A stretch of DNA of 6,192 bases from Alphaproteobacteria bacterium (GTDB lineage Bacteria > Pseudomonadota > Alphaproteobacteria > CACIAM-22H2). The notes under the pieces were generated by a model that saw nothing but the letters and a program-made list of their open reading frames with translations, was not told the origin of the DNA and ran no database searches. How positions within the stretch are numbered: the stretch's first letter is position 1; every line of letters starts with the position of its first letter. The DNA is taken from positions 1 to 6,192 of the forward strand of contig CANMWW010000149.1 of the NCBI GenBank assembly GCA_947500965.1, written 5' to 3'. Made by a program: the position numbers and the translations under genes. Positions 1-5,795 of this stretch are shown here, piece by piece.

Positions 1-761
1 GCGAGCGCGGCGTGCAGCATCTCGGCGCGCGCCGCGGGGGAGGCGGGCGCGGGGCCGGCCTCGCGCAGGATGGCGGCCATGTCGAAGAAGCGCCGCTGCT
101 CGCGCCGGCCGTCGCGGCCGACGAGCAGCGAGGATCCCGCGGGCAGCGCGCGGATGCCGCGATGCAGCGTCCAGGGCTCCGGCACGCTGCCCCAGAGGAA
201 GAAGCCGGCATGGCCCGCGGGCTCGGGCGAGGCGTCGACGCCGCCGCCCGCCAGCAGCGCCTTCACCTGCGAGGCGAAGCGCAGCGTCTTCCCGTCCTCG
301 GCGACGTAGAGCGGCTTGATGCCGTAGGGGTCGCGCGCGAGGAAGAGCGTGCCCGCGCGCGCGTCCCAGAGCGCGAAGGCGAACATGCCGCGCAGCGCCT
401 CGACCATCGCGGGGCCGCGGCGGCGCCAGAGATGCAGCAGCACCTCGGTGTCGGAGTCGGTGCGGAAGCGCGCGCCGCCGGCCTCGAGCTCCGCGCGCAG
501 CGCGCGATGGCCGTAGATCTCGCCGTTGAAGACCACCGCGAGCTCGCCCGTGTCGTCGAGCATCGGCTGGCCCGCGACCTCGCGCAGGTCGATGATCGAC
601 AGCCGCCTGTGGCCGAGCGCGACGCGCCCGTCGGCGGAGAACCATTCCCCCGCGCCGTCGGGACCGCGCGCGCGCATGCGCTCGCGCGCGCGCCGCAGTT
701 CCGCCCCGTCGGCGGGAGGCGCGCCGTCGCCATGCGCGAAGATGCCGTTGATGCCGCACAT
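1..761 (-). CDS. Asparagine synthase (glutamine-hydrolysing)-like amidotransferase, N-terminal part, cut by window edge
   Basis: Reading from ATG at 761, 253 codons are visible before the window ends; there is no stop. The protein starts MCGINGIFAH, so after Met removal Cys2 is the N-terminal nucleophile of a class II (Ntn) glutaminase that releases ammonia from glutamine. Other family landmarks are RRLSIIDL (residues 52-59), NGEIYGH (79-85), TDSDTEVLLH (101-110), LARDPYGIKPLY (141-152) and FASQVKALL (162-170). The ATP-binding synthetase domain with its SGGxDS loop would lie beyond position 1 and cannot be checked. Two usually conserved positions differ: NGEIYN has Gly84 and FASE(V/I)K has Gln165. 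The start lies 1 base after the upstream methyltransferase stop (TAG-C-ATG) with no clear Shine-Dalgarno, so translation is probably coupled. In polysaccharide loci such proteins are often suspected of amidating a sugar acid rather than making free asparagine. The family call is firm; the substrate is unknown. Confidence 0.93.
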   Translation of the reverse strand, partial: MCGINGIFAHGDGAPPADGAELRRARERMRARGPDGAGEWFSADGRVALGHRRLSIIDLREVAGQPMLDDTGELAVVFNGEIYGHRALRAELEAGGARFRTDSDTEVLLHLWRRRGPAMVEALRGMFAFALWDARAGTLFLARDPYGIKPLYVAEDGKTLRFASQVKALLAGGGVDASPEPAGHAGFFLWGSVPEPWTLHRGIRALPAGSSLLVGRDGRREQRRFFDMAAILREAGPAPASPAARAEMLHAAL

Positions 762-762
762 G

Positions 763-1506
763 CTAACGGATCAGGACCGCCAGGAAGTTCTGGGTCAGCA
801 CGGGATGGGCGACGGCGCCCGTCTCCGCGCGCAGGTAGAAGCGCAGGCAGGCGCGGATCGCGCGCCAGGCCAGCAGCCGCAGCCAGCTCTTGGCGCCATG
901 CGCGACCGGCTCGTCCTCCGCGAAGCTGACGCTGCGGAAGCCCGAGGACAGCGCCAGCTGCGTCATCGATTCCGCCGTGAAGGCGAGCTCGTGGGTGAGG
1001 TCGCTGTAGAGCGCGGCGCCGGCGAAGGGCGAGGCGCCGTTGGGCACGTGCACGATCCAGCGCCCGCCCTGCTTCAGGACGCGCGCGACCTCGTCGGTGA
1101 AGGCGATGATCTCGTCGCGGTCGAGGTGCTCGAGCACGTCGAAGGAGACCGCGGCGTCGAGGCTCGCGGGCGGCAGCGCGCGCAGCACCTCGAACATGTC
1201 GCCATAGCGCACGCCCTCGATGCCGAGCCGGCGCGACGCCTCGACCTGCGAGGGGCTGCCGTCGACGCCGCCGATGTTGGTGTAGCCCAGCGTGCGCGCG
1301 ACATGGATCAGCGCGCCATGGCCGCAGCCGAGGTCGAGGATCGCGGCGTCGACGCGCTGCGGGAAATGCTCGCGCACGAGCCGCCGCAGGTAGGGGATGC
1401 GCGGCGCCAGGCCCTCGATCGTCCCCGGCGCCACCTCGGCGCAGGCGGCCTCGACGTAGCGGCCGTAGATCCGCTCGCGATACAGCCTGGTCGTTCCCTC
1501 GCTCAT
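763..1506 (-). CDS. Class I SAM-dependent methyltransferase (paralogue 1), glycan-locus type
   Basis: A 247-residue protein with a Rossmann-type methyltransferase fold. Motif I is LDLGCGHG (57-64), the acidic residue at the end of strand 2 is Asp82 in GVDGSP, the post-motif stretch FDVLEHL is at 122-128, and the motif III region is LKQGGRWIVHVPNG (144-157). The C-terminal third is rich in Leu, Trp and Arg (about 207-227) and could lie on a membrane or bind a lipid-linked glycan; this is inference. The start ATG overlaps the stop of the upstream glycosyltransferase (ATGA) and follows AAGGTGG, whose AAGG lies 7 bases before it, so the start is well supported. It aligns without gaps to the methyltransferase at 2713-3453 from about residue 38 to the shared ETG near the end. 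The methyl acceptor is unknown; O-methylation of a sugar or of the chain end made by the neighbouring glycosyltransferases is the likeliest role. Confidence 0.9.
   Translation of the reverse strand: MSEGTTRLYRERIYGRYVEAACAEVAPGTIEGLAPRIPYLRRLVREHFPQRVDAAILDLGCGHGALIHVARTLGYTNIGGVDGSPSQVEASRRLGIEGVRYGDMFEVLRALPPASLDAAVSFDVLEHLDRDEIIAFTDEVARVLKQGGRWIVHVPNGASPFAGAALYSDLTHELAFTAESMTQLALSSGFRSVSFAEDEPVAHGAKSWLRLLAWRAIRACLRFYLRAETGAVAHPVLTQNFLAVLIR
1312..1351. repeat. 40-base direct repeat, copy in methyltransferase 1
   Basis: These 40 bases are identical to 3265-3304. Both encode the AAILDLGCGHGA motif I region of the paired methyltransferases in the same frame. Identity extends through synonymous positions, so it exceeds what protein conservation alone requires, although strong GC codon bias lowers the number of free choices. 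Confidence 0.85.
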
Positions 1507-2648
1507 GCCGCCACCTTCGCGCGCGCGAAGCCGAGATGGCGCGCGAGATGCTCGCCCTGGGCCTCGGTGAAGCGCTCGAGGCGGAAGACGTCGTCGACGA
1601 CGTGCTTGCCGTTGATGCCCATCTGCCGCCTCCGCGCCTCGTCGCCGGCAAGTTCGCGCAGCGCCCCCACCAGCGCGTCCACGTCCGAGGGGTCGATCGC
1701 GATGCCGTTGGGCCGCGCGGGGTCGATCGCCTCGATCGAGCCGTCCTCGTTGCCGCACACGAAGGGCACGCCCGCAGCGGCCGCCTCGAGCAGGCCGAGC
1801 GGCACCGCCTCGCCGAGGCCGGGCCCGCCCTTGGCGACGAGGATCGCCGCGTCGGCGCAGGCATAGAGGAAGGGCAGGGCGTCCTGCGGCACCAGGCCGG
1901 TGAGGAAGACCTGGCCCTCCACGCCATGGGCGCGCGCATGGGCCTCGATCGCCGGCCTGTCCGGGCCCTCGCCGACGACGAGGTAGAGGAAGCGCGGGTC
2001 GCGCATGCGCGCCAGCGCCTCGATCGCCTGGCGATGGCCCTTGTTGTTGTTCGGCGGCCCGGCCATGTGCGCGACCGTCACGCACACGAACCGGTCGGCG
2101 ATGTCGCCGATCGACGGGAAGCGCTTCATCACCTCGGCGCGCGCCGCGGCGGTCGGGATCGGCCGGAAGAAGGACACGTCGACCGGGTCGTAGAGCAGGC
2201 CGGTCGGCGGCACGCGCGGGTGGAAGCGCGGCATGTTCTCGATCGTGTAGCGGCAGTCCGCGAGCACGAGGTCCGCCTGCGAGAAGGCGAGCTCGCGCAG
2301 CCGCGGCAGCGTGCAGAGGATGTCGATGTTGTAGACGTTGATCGAGTAGGGCGTGCCCTTCAGCCGCTTCGCCACGAGGCCGAGGCCGGCGAGGTAGACA
2401 TGGTTGACCATCAGCGCGTCGAAGCCCCGGCGCGCCACGGTGCCGAGCGCGCGCGCGACCGCGCCGGCGCGGCTGGCGAAGCGGAAGCGCTGGTCGACGA
2501 GCCCGCGCTCGGCGAAGCGCTCCTGCTTGTCGATCGACAGCGCGAAGACCTCGCAGCCCAGCGCCTTGAGCGCGCGGACCTGGTGGCGGCTGTAGGTGGC
2601 GATGCCGCCCACGCCCTCGATGTCGAAGCCGATATAGAGGATCCTCAT
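1503..2648 (-). CDS. GT4-family glycosyltransferase (GT-B fold)
   Basis: A 381-residue protein of normal GT4 length. The N-terminal domain opens MRILYIGFDIEGVGGIATYS, with the Gly-rich loop at 11-16 that these enzymes use near the acceptor and sugar-nucleotide phosphate. The donor-binding C-terminal domain shows NNNKGHRQAIEAL (200-212), VVGEGPDRPAIE (224-235), VFLTGLVPQDALPFLYACAD (247-266) and the retaining GT4 EX7E signature with Glu280 and Glu288 in GEAVPLGLLEAA. It should move a sugar from a nucleotide donor to a lipid-linked acceptor at the inner face of the inner membrane; donor and linkage cannot be read. The ATG at 2648 is chosen because the conserved fold begins there, although no Shine-Dalgarno precedes it. 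A GTG at 2657 is an alternative. The start overlaps the stop of a small candidate ORF, and the gene's own stop overlaps the next methyltransferase start. There is no signal peptide or membrane span. Confidence 0.93.
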   Translation of the reverse strand: MRILYIGFDIEGVGGIATYSRHQVRALKALGCEVFALSIDKQERFAERGLVDQRFRFASRAGAVARALGTVARRGFDALMVNHVYLAGLGLVAKRLKGTPYSINVYNIDILCTLPRLRELAFSQADLVLADCRYTIENMPRFHPRVPPTGLLYDPVDVSFFRPIPTAAARAEVMKRFPSIGDIADRFVCVTVAHMAGPPNNNKGHRQAIEALARMRDPRFLYLVVGEGPDRPAIEAHARAHGVEGQVFLTGLVPQDALPFLYACADAAILVAKGGPGLGEAVPLGLLEAAAAGVPFVCGNEDGSIEAIDPARPNGIAIDPSDVDALVGALRELAGDEARRRQMGINGKHVVDDVFRLERFTEAQGEHLARHLGFARAKVAA

Positions 2649-2716
2649 CGCGCGCACCGCAGGGGAGTGGGCGTGGCGACAACGCCGCCGCTGCCGTTTG
2701 AATTCCGCGTCGTCAT
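2645..2716 (-). CDS. Candidate 23-residue coupling micro-ORF between methyltransferase and GT4
   Basis: The otherwise unexplained 64-base gap between two operon genes is fully open in one frame. ATG at 2716-2714 overlaps the upstream methyltransferase stop as ATGA, and TGA at 2647-2645 overlaps the downstream GT4 start as ATGA. The product would begin MTTRNSNGSGGVV and end TPLRCAR. It has no recognisable domain, signal or membrane segment. The first codons (AAT TCA AAC) are less GC-rich than the rest of the locus. The downstream GT4 lacks a visible Shine-Dalgarno, so ribosomes finishing this ORF could restart on the GT4; that would be a role in translation rather than in the peptide. A chance open frame is quite possible at this length and base composition. 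Confidence 0.35.
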   Translation of the reverse strand: MTTRNSNGSGGVVATPTPLRCAR

Positions 2717-3453
2717 CGCCGCGCCACCGCCAGCAGGCACTGGCTGAAGATCGCCTCGCGCCCGCCCTCGCCGGTCTCCACGGCGAGGAAGAGCCGCATG
2801 ACGCCGCGCAGCAGCGGCCAGAGCGCCGCGCGCAGCGCGCTGCGCGCGCCATGCGCCACGGGGCGGTCCTCGAAGCAGGCGACCTCGGCGAAGTCGCAGG
2901 CGCGCAGCATCTGGGCGATCGAGGCGCGGGTGAAGGCGTCCTCGGCGAGCACGTCCCAGTAGCGCATGCGCGCGGCGAACACCGCCTCGGCGTTGGGGAC
3001 GTGCAGGATGAAGCGCCCGCCCGGCCGGAGCGCGCGGCGCACGGCGTCCGCGATCGCCATCTGCTCGGGCTTCGTGAAGTAGTGGTAGAGGTCGAAGAGG
3101 ACGATCGCGTCCATCGAGCCGGGAGCGAGCGCGTCCAGCGCCTCGCGCAGATCGCCCTGCGCGACGCCCTCGATGCCGAGCTCGCGCGCCGCGGCCACCT
3201 GCTCGGGGCTCGCGTCGACGCCCCGGACATTGGTGTAGCCGAGGCCGCGCGCGGCCCAGACGATCGCGCCATGGCCGCAGCCGAGGTCGAGGATCGCGGC
3301 GTCGCGCTCCGGCGGGAAATGGTCGCGCACCAGGCGCTCGAGATAGGGACGGCGGCGGGCGAGGCCGTCGCGCGCGCCCGAGACCGAGTCGTGCGTGGTC
3401 AGGTAGCGCGCAAGCAGGCGCGCGCGGAACTCGCCTTCGGTCGGGGTGGGCAT
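2713..3453 (-). CDS. Class I SAM-dependent methyltransferase (paralogue 2), glycan-locus type
   Basis: A 246-residue protein from the ATG at 3453. Motif I LDLGCGHG is at 55-62, the strand-2 acid is Asp80 (GVDASP), the post-motif segment is FDLYHYFTK (120-128), and LRPGGRFILHVPN is at 142-154. An upstream in-frame GTG at 3492 would add 13 residues, but it lies inside a good -10 element and would give the N-terminus no match to the paralogue, so the ATG is preferred; its Shine-Dalgarno (GGCGAG) is weak. By eye it is roughly half identical to the methyltransferase at 763-1506, with no gaps across the fold. The FDxxEH stretch seen there and in many relatives is replaced by FDLYHYF, hinting at a different acceptor or geometry. 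It is probably the first gene of a unit that continues into GT4, methyltransferase 1 and the amidotransferase. Its substrate is unknown; sugar O-methylation is inferred from context. Confidence 0.88.
   Translation of the reverse strand: MPTPTEGEFRARLLARYLTTHDSVSGARDGLARRRPYLERLVRDHFPPERDAAILDLGCGHGAIVWAARGLGYTNVRGVDASPEQVAAARELGIEGVAQGDLREALDALAPGSMDAIVLFDLYHYFTKPEQMAIADAVRRALRPGGRFILHVPNAEAVFAARMRYWDVLAEDAFTRASIAQMLRACDFAEVACFEDRPVAHGARSALRAALWPLLRGVMRLFLAVETGEGGREAIFSQCLLAVARR
2827..2848. repeat. Perfect 22-base palindrome inside methyltransferase 2
   Basis: The strand equals its own reverse complement over 22 bases, centred between 2837 and 2838 and made of CG steps around AGCGCGCT. It encodes Ala/Arg/Leu-rich sequence near HGARSALRAAL (residues 201-211). 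The corresponding segment of the paralogue (HGAKSWLRLLA) is not palindromic. It is most likely a by-product of GC-rich codons. Confidence 0.6.
3265..3304. repeat. 40-base direct repeat, copy in methyltransferase 2
   Basis: Second copy of the repeat at 1312-1351, in the same orientation and about 1.95 kb away. It encodes the SAM-binding loop of the upstream methyltransferase. A shorter shared run (TTGGTGTAGCC at 1277-1287 and 3231-3241) lies nearby. This fits gene duplication, possibly with later gene conversion. Confidence 0.85.
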
Positions 3454-3482
3454 GTTCTCGCCGGGGGCAGGGGACGGCGGGA

Positions 3483-3490
3483 GATATAGC
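3483..3490 (-). promoter_or_regulatory. Candidate -10 element ahead of the methyltransferase/GT4 operon
   Basis: On the minus strand this reads GCTATATC, a full match to GCTANAWC, the -10 consensus of alphaproteobacterial housekeeping (Caulobacter sigma-73) promoters. It is the most AT-rich patch in a 63-base gap of otherwise nearly pure GC. A start about 6-8 bases downstream would give a leader of roughly 20-25 bases before the ATG at 3453. The -35 side is poor (TTCCGCG at a 13-base spacing against TTGACGS), so the site may need an activator or be fortuitous. It would let the downstream genes be transcribed independently of the ketopantoate reductase gene. Confidence 0.45.
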
Positions 3491-3516
3491 ACGCGCGGGC
3501 TGGCGCGGAACCGCCC

Positions 3517-4437
3517 TCAGCGCCGGGCGCGGCCCGCCTCGTGGGCCTGGAGGTGGATCCATGCCGCGCCGAGGACGGGGGCGGCGATGCCGGAAGCGGC
3601 CGCCCGCGCCACGAGGTCGCCCACGACATGGGCCCCCTCGGTCGGGCCGCCGCGCTCGATGTCGCGCAGCATCGACGCCGCGAAGCGCGACCCGGGCTCG
3701 GCCAGGGTCCTGCCGGCCGAGGCGACGACCGCCTCCGCCGGGGCATGGCCGGCGGCGGTGGCGATCGACACGACCTCGGCGAGGCAGGCGTGCATCAGCG
3801 CGGCCCCGCCCTCCGCCGCCACGATCCGGCCGACCGGCGCGCGCATCAGGCAGGTGGTCGCCGCCAGCGGCCCGAGCAGGGTCCACTTGTCCCACAGCGC
3901 CTGGACCGGGTCGTCGAGCAGCCGCGCCTCGACCGGGGTGCGGCCGAGCGCCTCGGCCAGCCCGCGCAGCGCGGGCGGATGGTCACCCCCGCGCATGCCG
4001 AAGCCGAGCCGGTGGACGTCGTTGAGGTGCCGGACCGTGCCCTCCGGCGACAGCGTCGCGGCGATGTAGGCGACGCCGCCGGCCACCCGCGCGGTGCCGA
4101 AGCGCGCGTCGAGCGCGTCCATGTGGGCGAGGCCGTTGAGCAGCGGCAGGACGAGGGTCCCGGCGCCGACCGCAGGGGCGATCGCGTCCATCGCCGCGGC
4201 CAGGTCGTAGGACTTGCAGGAGAGCAGGACGAGGTCCCAGCCCTCGTCGCCTGCCTCGGTCGCCACCAGCGGCTGGACGCGGAAGCCCCCGCAGGGGCTC
4301 TCCACCACCAGCCCGTCGCGGGCGAGCTGCGCGGCGCGGGCCGGCCGCACGAGGAACGTGGCGGGCACGCCGGCCTCCGCCAGCCTGCCGCCGAAATAGC
4401 CGCCGACGCCGCCGGCGCCGAGCACCAGGATCCGCAT
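3517..4437 (-). CDS. panE: Ketopantoate reductase family protein (2-dehydropantoate 2-reductase-like)
   Basis: A 306-residue protein, normal length for the PanE/ApbA family, which reduces 2-dehydropantoate to pantoate with NADPH on the way to coenzyme A. The NADP-binding Rossmann loop is GAGGVGGYFGG (7-17). LLSCKSYD (71-78) and LLNGLAHMDALDARFG (99-114) are typical family blocks. The catalytic lysine is probably Lys184 in LWDKWTLLG, and the C-terminal substrate-binding segment is SMLRDIERGGPTEG (255-268). The family's usual Asn four residues after the lysine (Asn180 in E. coli PanE) is Leu188 here, which I associate with a divergent subgroup whose true substrate is less certain. The ATG at 4437 is favoured over the longer frame because AAGGAAGGA (4456-4448) precedes it and the Rossmann strand starts immediately. 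No clear terminator separates it from the next gene, 63 bases on. Its link to the glycan genes may be only positional. The panE symbol is by family resemblance. Confidence 0.85.
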   Translation of the reverse strand: MRILVLGAGGVGGYFGGRLAEAGVPATFLVRPARAAQLARDGLVVESPCGGFRVQPLVATEAGDEGWDLVLLSCKSYDLAAAMDAIAPAVGAGTLVLPLLNGLAHMDALDARFGTARVAGGVAYIAATLSPEGTVRHLNDVHRLGFGMRGGDHPPALRGLAEALGRTPVEARLLDDPVQALWDKWTLLGPLAATTCLMRAPVGRIVAAEGGAALMHACLAEVVSIATAAGHAPAEAVVASAGRTLAEPGSRFAASMLRDIERGGPTEGAHVVGDLVARAAASGIAAPVLGAAWIHLQAHEAGRARR

Positions 4438-4556
4438 GGTCGAGAAGTCCTTCCTTGCCGTCCAGTCCCGGCGCGGCCTGTCGCCCGCCGCCGGCGCGGG
4501 GAGGGTAGCGCGGCGCGGGCGGCGGAAATAGCGCGCGGGGCGGGCGCGTTCTCCGC
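4438..4556. promoter_or_regulatory. Divergent intergenic control region
   Basis: About 120 bases separate the divergent minus-strand and plus-strand arms, so both leftward and rightward promoters should lie here or just inside the ends. On the minus strand GCTATTTC (4532-4525) matches the alphaproteobacterial -10 consensus GCTANAWC at all but one base and would give a leader of about 80 bases for the ketopantoate reductase gene. No convincing -35 was found for it. No plus-strand -10 or -35 pair was recognised. The rest is GC-rich with short imperfect inverted repeats and no clear operator, riboswitch or terminator. Confidence 0.4.
4448..4456 (-). promoter_or_regulatory. Shine-Dalgarno of the ketopantoate reductase gene
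   Basis: AAGGAAGGA on the minus strand ends 10 bases before the ATG at 4437. It is the best ribosome-binding sequence in the window and fixes this start over in-frame codons further upstream, which would add a low-complexity Arg/Ala-rich extension of about 49 residues. Confidence 0.7.
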
Positions 4557-5795
4557 TTGCCGCGCGCCTCGCGATCCAGAACATTCCCGGCCGCCAGAAC
4601 GGACCTGCCTCCCATTCGCATCCTCCACGTCATCGCCTCGCTCGCCGAGCGCACCGGCGGGCCCGCCAAGGCCGCGCGCGAGATGGCGCGCGCCGTCGCC
4701 CGGCGCGGCCACGAGGTCGCGATCCTCACCACCGACCGCGACGCCGAGCCGCGCGAGGGCCTGGTGCCCGGCGTCGCCTTCGACGATCGCGGCGTCAGGG
4801 TCTCGGTTTTCGCGCAGGGCGCGCCGCGCGCCTTCGCGACCTCCTGGCCGCTGGCGCGCGCGCTCGACGCCGAGGTCGCCCGCGCCGACGTCGTGCACAT
4901 CCACTCGCTCTTCCTCTTCCATGTCTGGGCGGCGGCGCGCGCCTGCCGCAGGCACGGCAAGCCCTACCTGCTGCGCCCGCACGGCACGCTCGACCCCCTG
5001 ATCCGCGCGCGGCGCCGGCTCGAGAAGCGCGTGCTCGGCCTGCTCTTCCAGGACCTCGTCATCCGCGAGGCCGCGGCGCTGCACTGGACCGCGGCGGAGG
5101 AGGGCGAGCTCGCCGCGCCGGCCTGCTTCGGCGCGCGCGGCGTGGTCGTGCCCAACGGCCTCGACCTCTCCGCCTACGCGACGCTGCCGCCGGAGGGCGG
5201 GCTGCGCGCGCGCCTGCCCGAGGAGGCGCGCGGCCGCCGCATCGTCCTCTTCCTGTCGCGGCTGAACTTCAAGAAGGGCCTCGACCTGCTGGTGCCGGCC
5301 TTCGCGCGCGTGGCCGCGCGGCTGCCCGACCTCCATCTCGTCGTCGCGGGGCCGGACGACGGCATGGAGGCACGCGCGCGCGGCTGGGTCGCCGCCGAGG
5401 GGATCGGCGCGCACGTCACCTTCACCGGCCTGCTCTCGGGCGAGGCGAAGCTCTCCGCCTTCCGCGACGCGGCCTGCTTCGCGCTGCCCTCCTACTCGGA
5501 GAATTTCGGCATCGCCGTCGTCGAGGCCATGGCCTGCGGCCTGCCGGTGCTCGTCTCCGACAAGGTCAACATCTGGCGCGAGATCGCCGCCGCGCAGGCG
5601 GGACGCGTCGTGCCGACCACGGTCGATGCGGTCGCCGACGGGCTGGAGGCGATCCTGCGCGACACGCCTGCCGCCGCCGCCATGGGCGCGCGCGCCAGCG
5701 CCTTCGTCGCCGCGCACTACGACTGGGCGGAGATTGCCGTCCGGCTCGAGGCCGTGTATCGAGCGCTCGCCGAGGGCAGGGAGCCGCCGGCATGA
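4557..5795 (+). CDS. GT4-family glycosyltransferase, start codon uncertain
   Basis: The longest form is 412 residues from a TTG at 4557. The fold clearly begins at IRILHVIASLAERTGGPAKA (20-39), with the GT4 Gly-Gly loop at 34-35. Later landmarks are DVVHIHSLFLFH (111-122), LLRPHGTLDP (138-147), VVPNGLDLSAY (197-207), LFLSRLNFKKGLDLL (231-245) with the donor-binding Arg235 and Lys240, LVVAGPDDG (261-269), and the EX7E pair Glu315/Glu323 in ENFGIAVVEA, followed by GLPVLVSDKVNIWREI. This is a retaining GT-B enzyme acting in the cytoplasm or on the inner membrane face in polysaccharide assembly; donor and acceptor are unknown. There is no ATG or GTG near the N-terminus. Candidates are TTG 4557, CTG 4605 or ATT 4614, the last two giving an N-terminus closer to the fold. 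The stop overlaps the following glycosyltransferase start as ATGA, showing an operon. It is not a close copy of the minus-strand GT4. Confidence 0.92.
   Translation: MPRASRSRTFPAARTDLPPIRILHVIASLAERTGGPAKAAREMARAVARRGHEVAILTTDRDAEPREGLVPGVAFDDRGVRVSVFAQGAPRAFATSWPLARALDAEVARADVVHIHSLFLFHVWAAARACRRHGKPYLLRPHGTLDPLIRARRRLEKRVLGLLFQDLVIREAAALHWTAAEEGELAAPACFGARGVVVPNGLDLSAYATLPPEGGLRARLPEEARGRRIVLFLSRLNFKKGLDLLVPAFARVAARLPDLHLVVAGPDDGMEARARGWVAAEGIGAHVTFTGLLSGEAKLSAFRDAACFALPSYSENFGIAVVEAMACGLPVLVSDKVNIWREIAAAQAGRVVPTTVDAVADGLEAILRDTPAAAAMGARASAFVAAHYDWAEIAVRLEAVYRALAEGREPPA
5778..5783 (+). promoter_or_regulatory. Shine-Dalgarno of the GT2 gene
   Basis: AGGGAG lies within the end of the upstream GT4 gene, 8 bases before the ATG at 5792. 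It supports that start over the in-frame ATG seven codons later (5813). Confidence 0.6.

Noticed and set aside
665..693. Alternating CG-rich purine-pyrimidine run that could form Z-DNA
   Set aside because: It encodes Arg-Ala-Arg-Glu-Arg-Met-Arg within the amidotransferase and is expected from this codon use; nothing suggests a separate role.
526..1866. Long plus-strand open frame (446 codons) opposite the GT4 and methyltransferase genes
   Set aside because: It is a GC-rich antisense shadow: no family motifs, composition dominated by Arg, Ala and His, and the opposite strand carries clear, motif-bearing genes.
263..1939. Minus-strand open frame of 558 codons across three genes
   Set aside because: It runs out of frame through the amidotransferase, methyltransferase and GT4 genes and has Arg/Ser/Ala-rich noise with no motifs.
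1536..2747. Plus-strand open frame of 403 codons
   Set aside because: Antisense to the GT4 gene; its sequence is low-complexity and no domain is recognisable.
3454..3492. GTG start at 3492 for the upstream methyltransferase
   Set aside because: The extra 13 residues have no counterpart in the paralogue and the codon overlaps the -10-like element, so the ATG at 3453 is preferred.
3454..3516. Possible rho-independent terminator after the ketopantoate reductase gene
   Set aside because: No stable stem followed by a T run is visible; the gap instead holds a -10-like box.
3541..5001. Plus-strand open frame of 486 codons spanning the divergent gap
   Set aside because: It crosses the antisense of the reductase gene and an alternative frame of the GT4 gene; it is produced by the scarcity of stops in GC-rich DNA.
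3846..5717. Minus-strand open frame of 623 codons
   Set aside because: It is antisense to the plus-strand GT4, whose motifs are unmistakable, and out of frame with the reductase gene.
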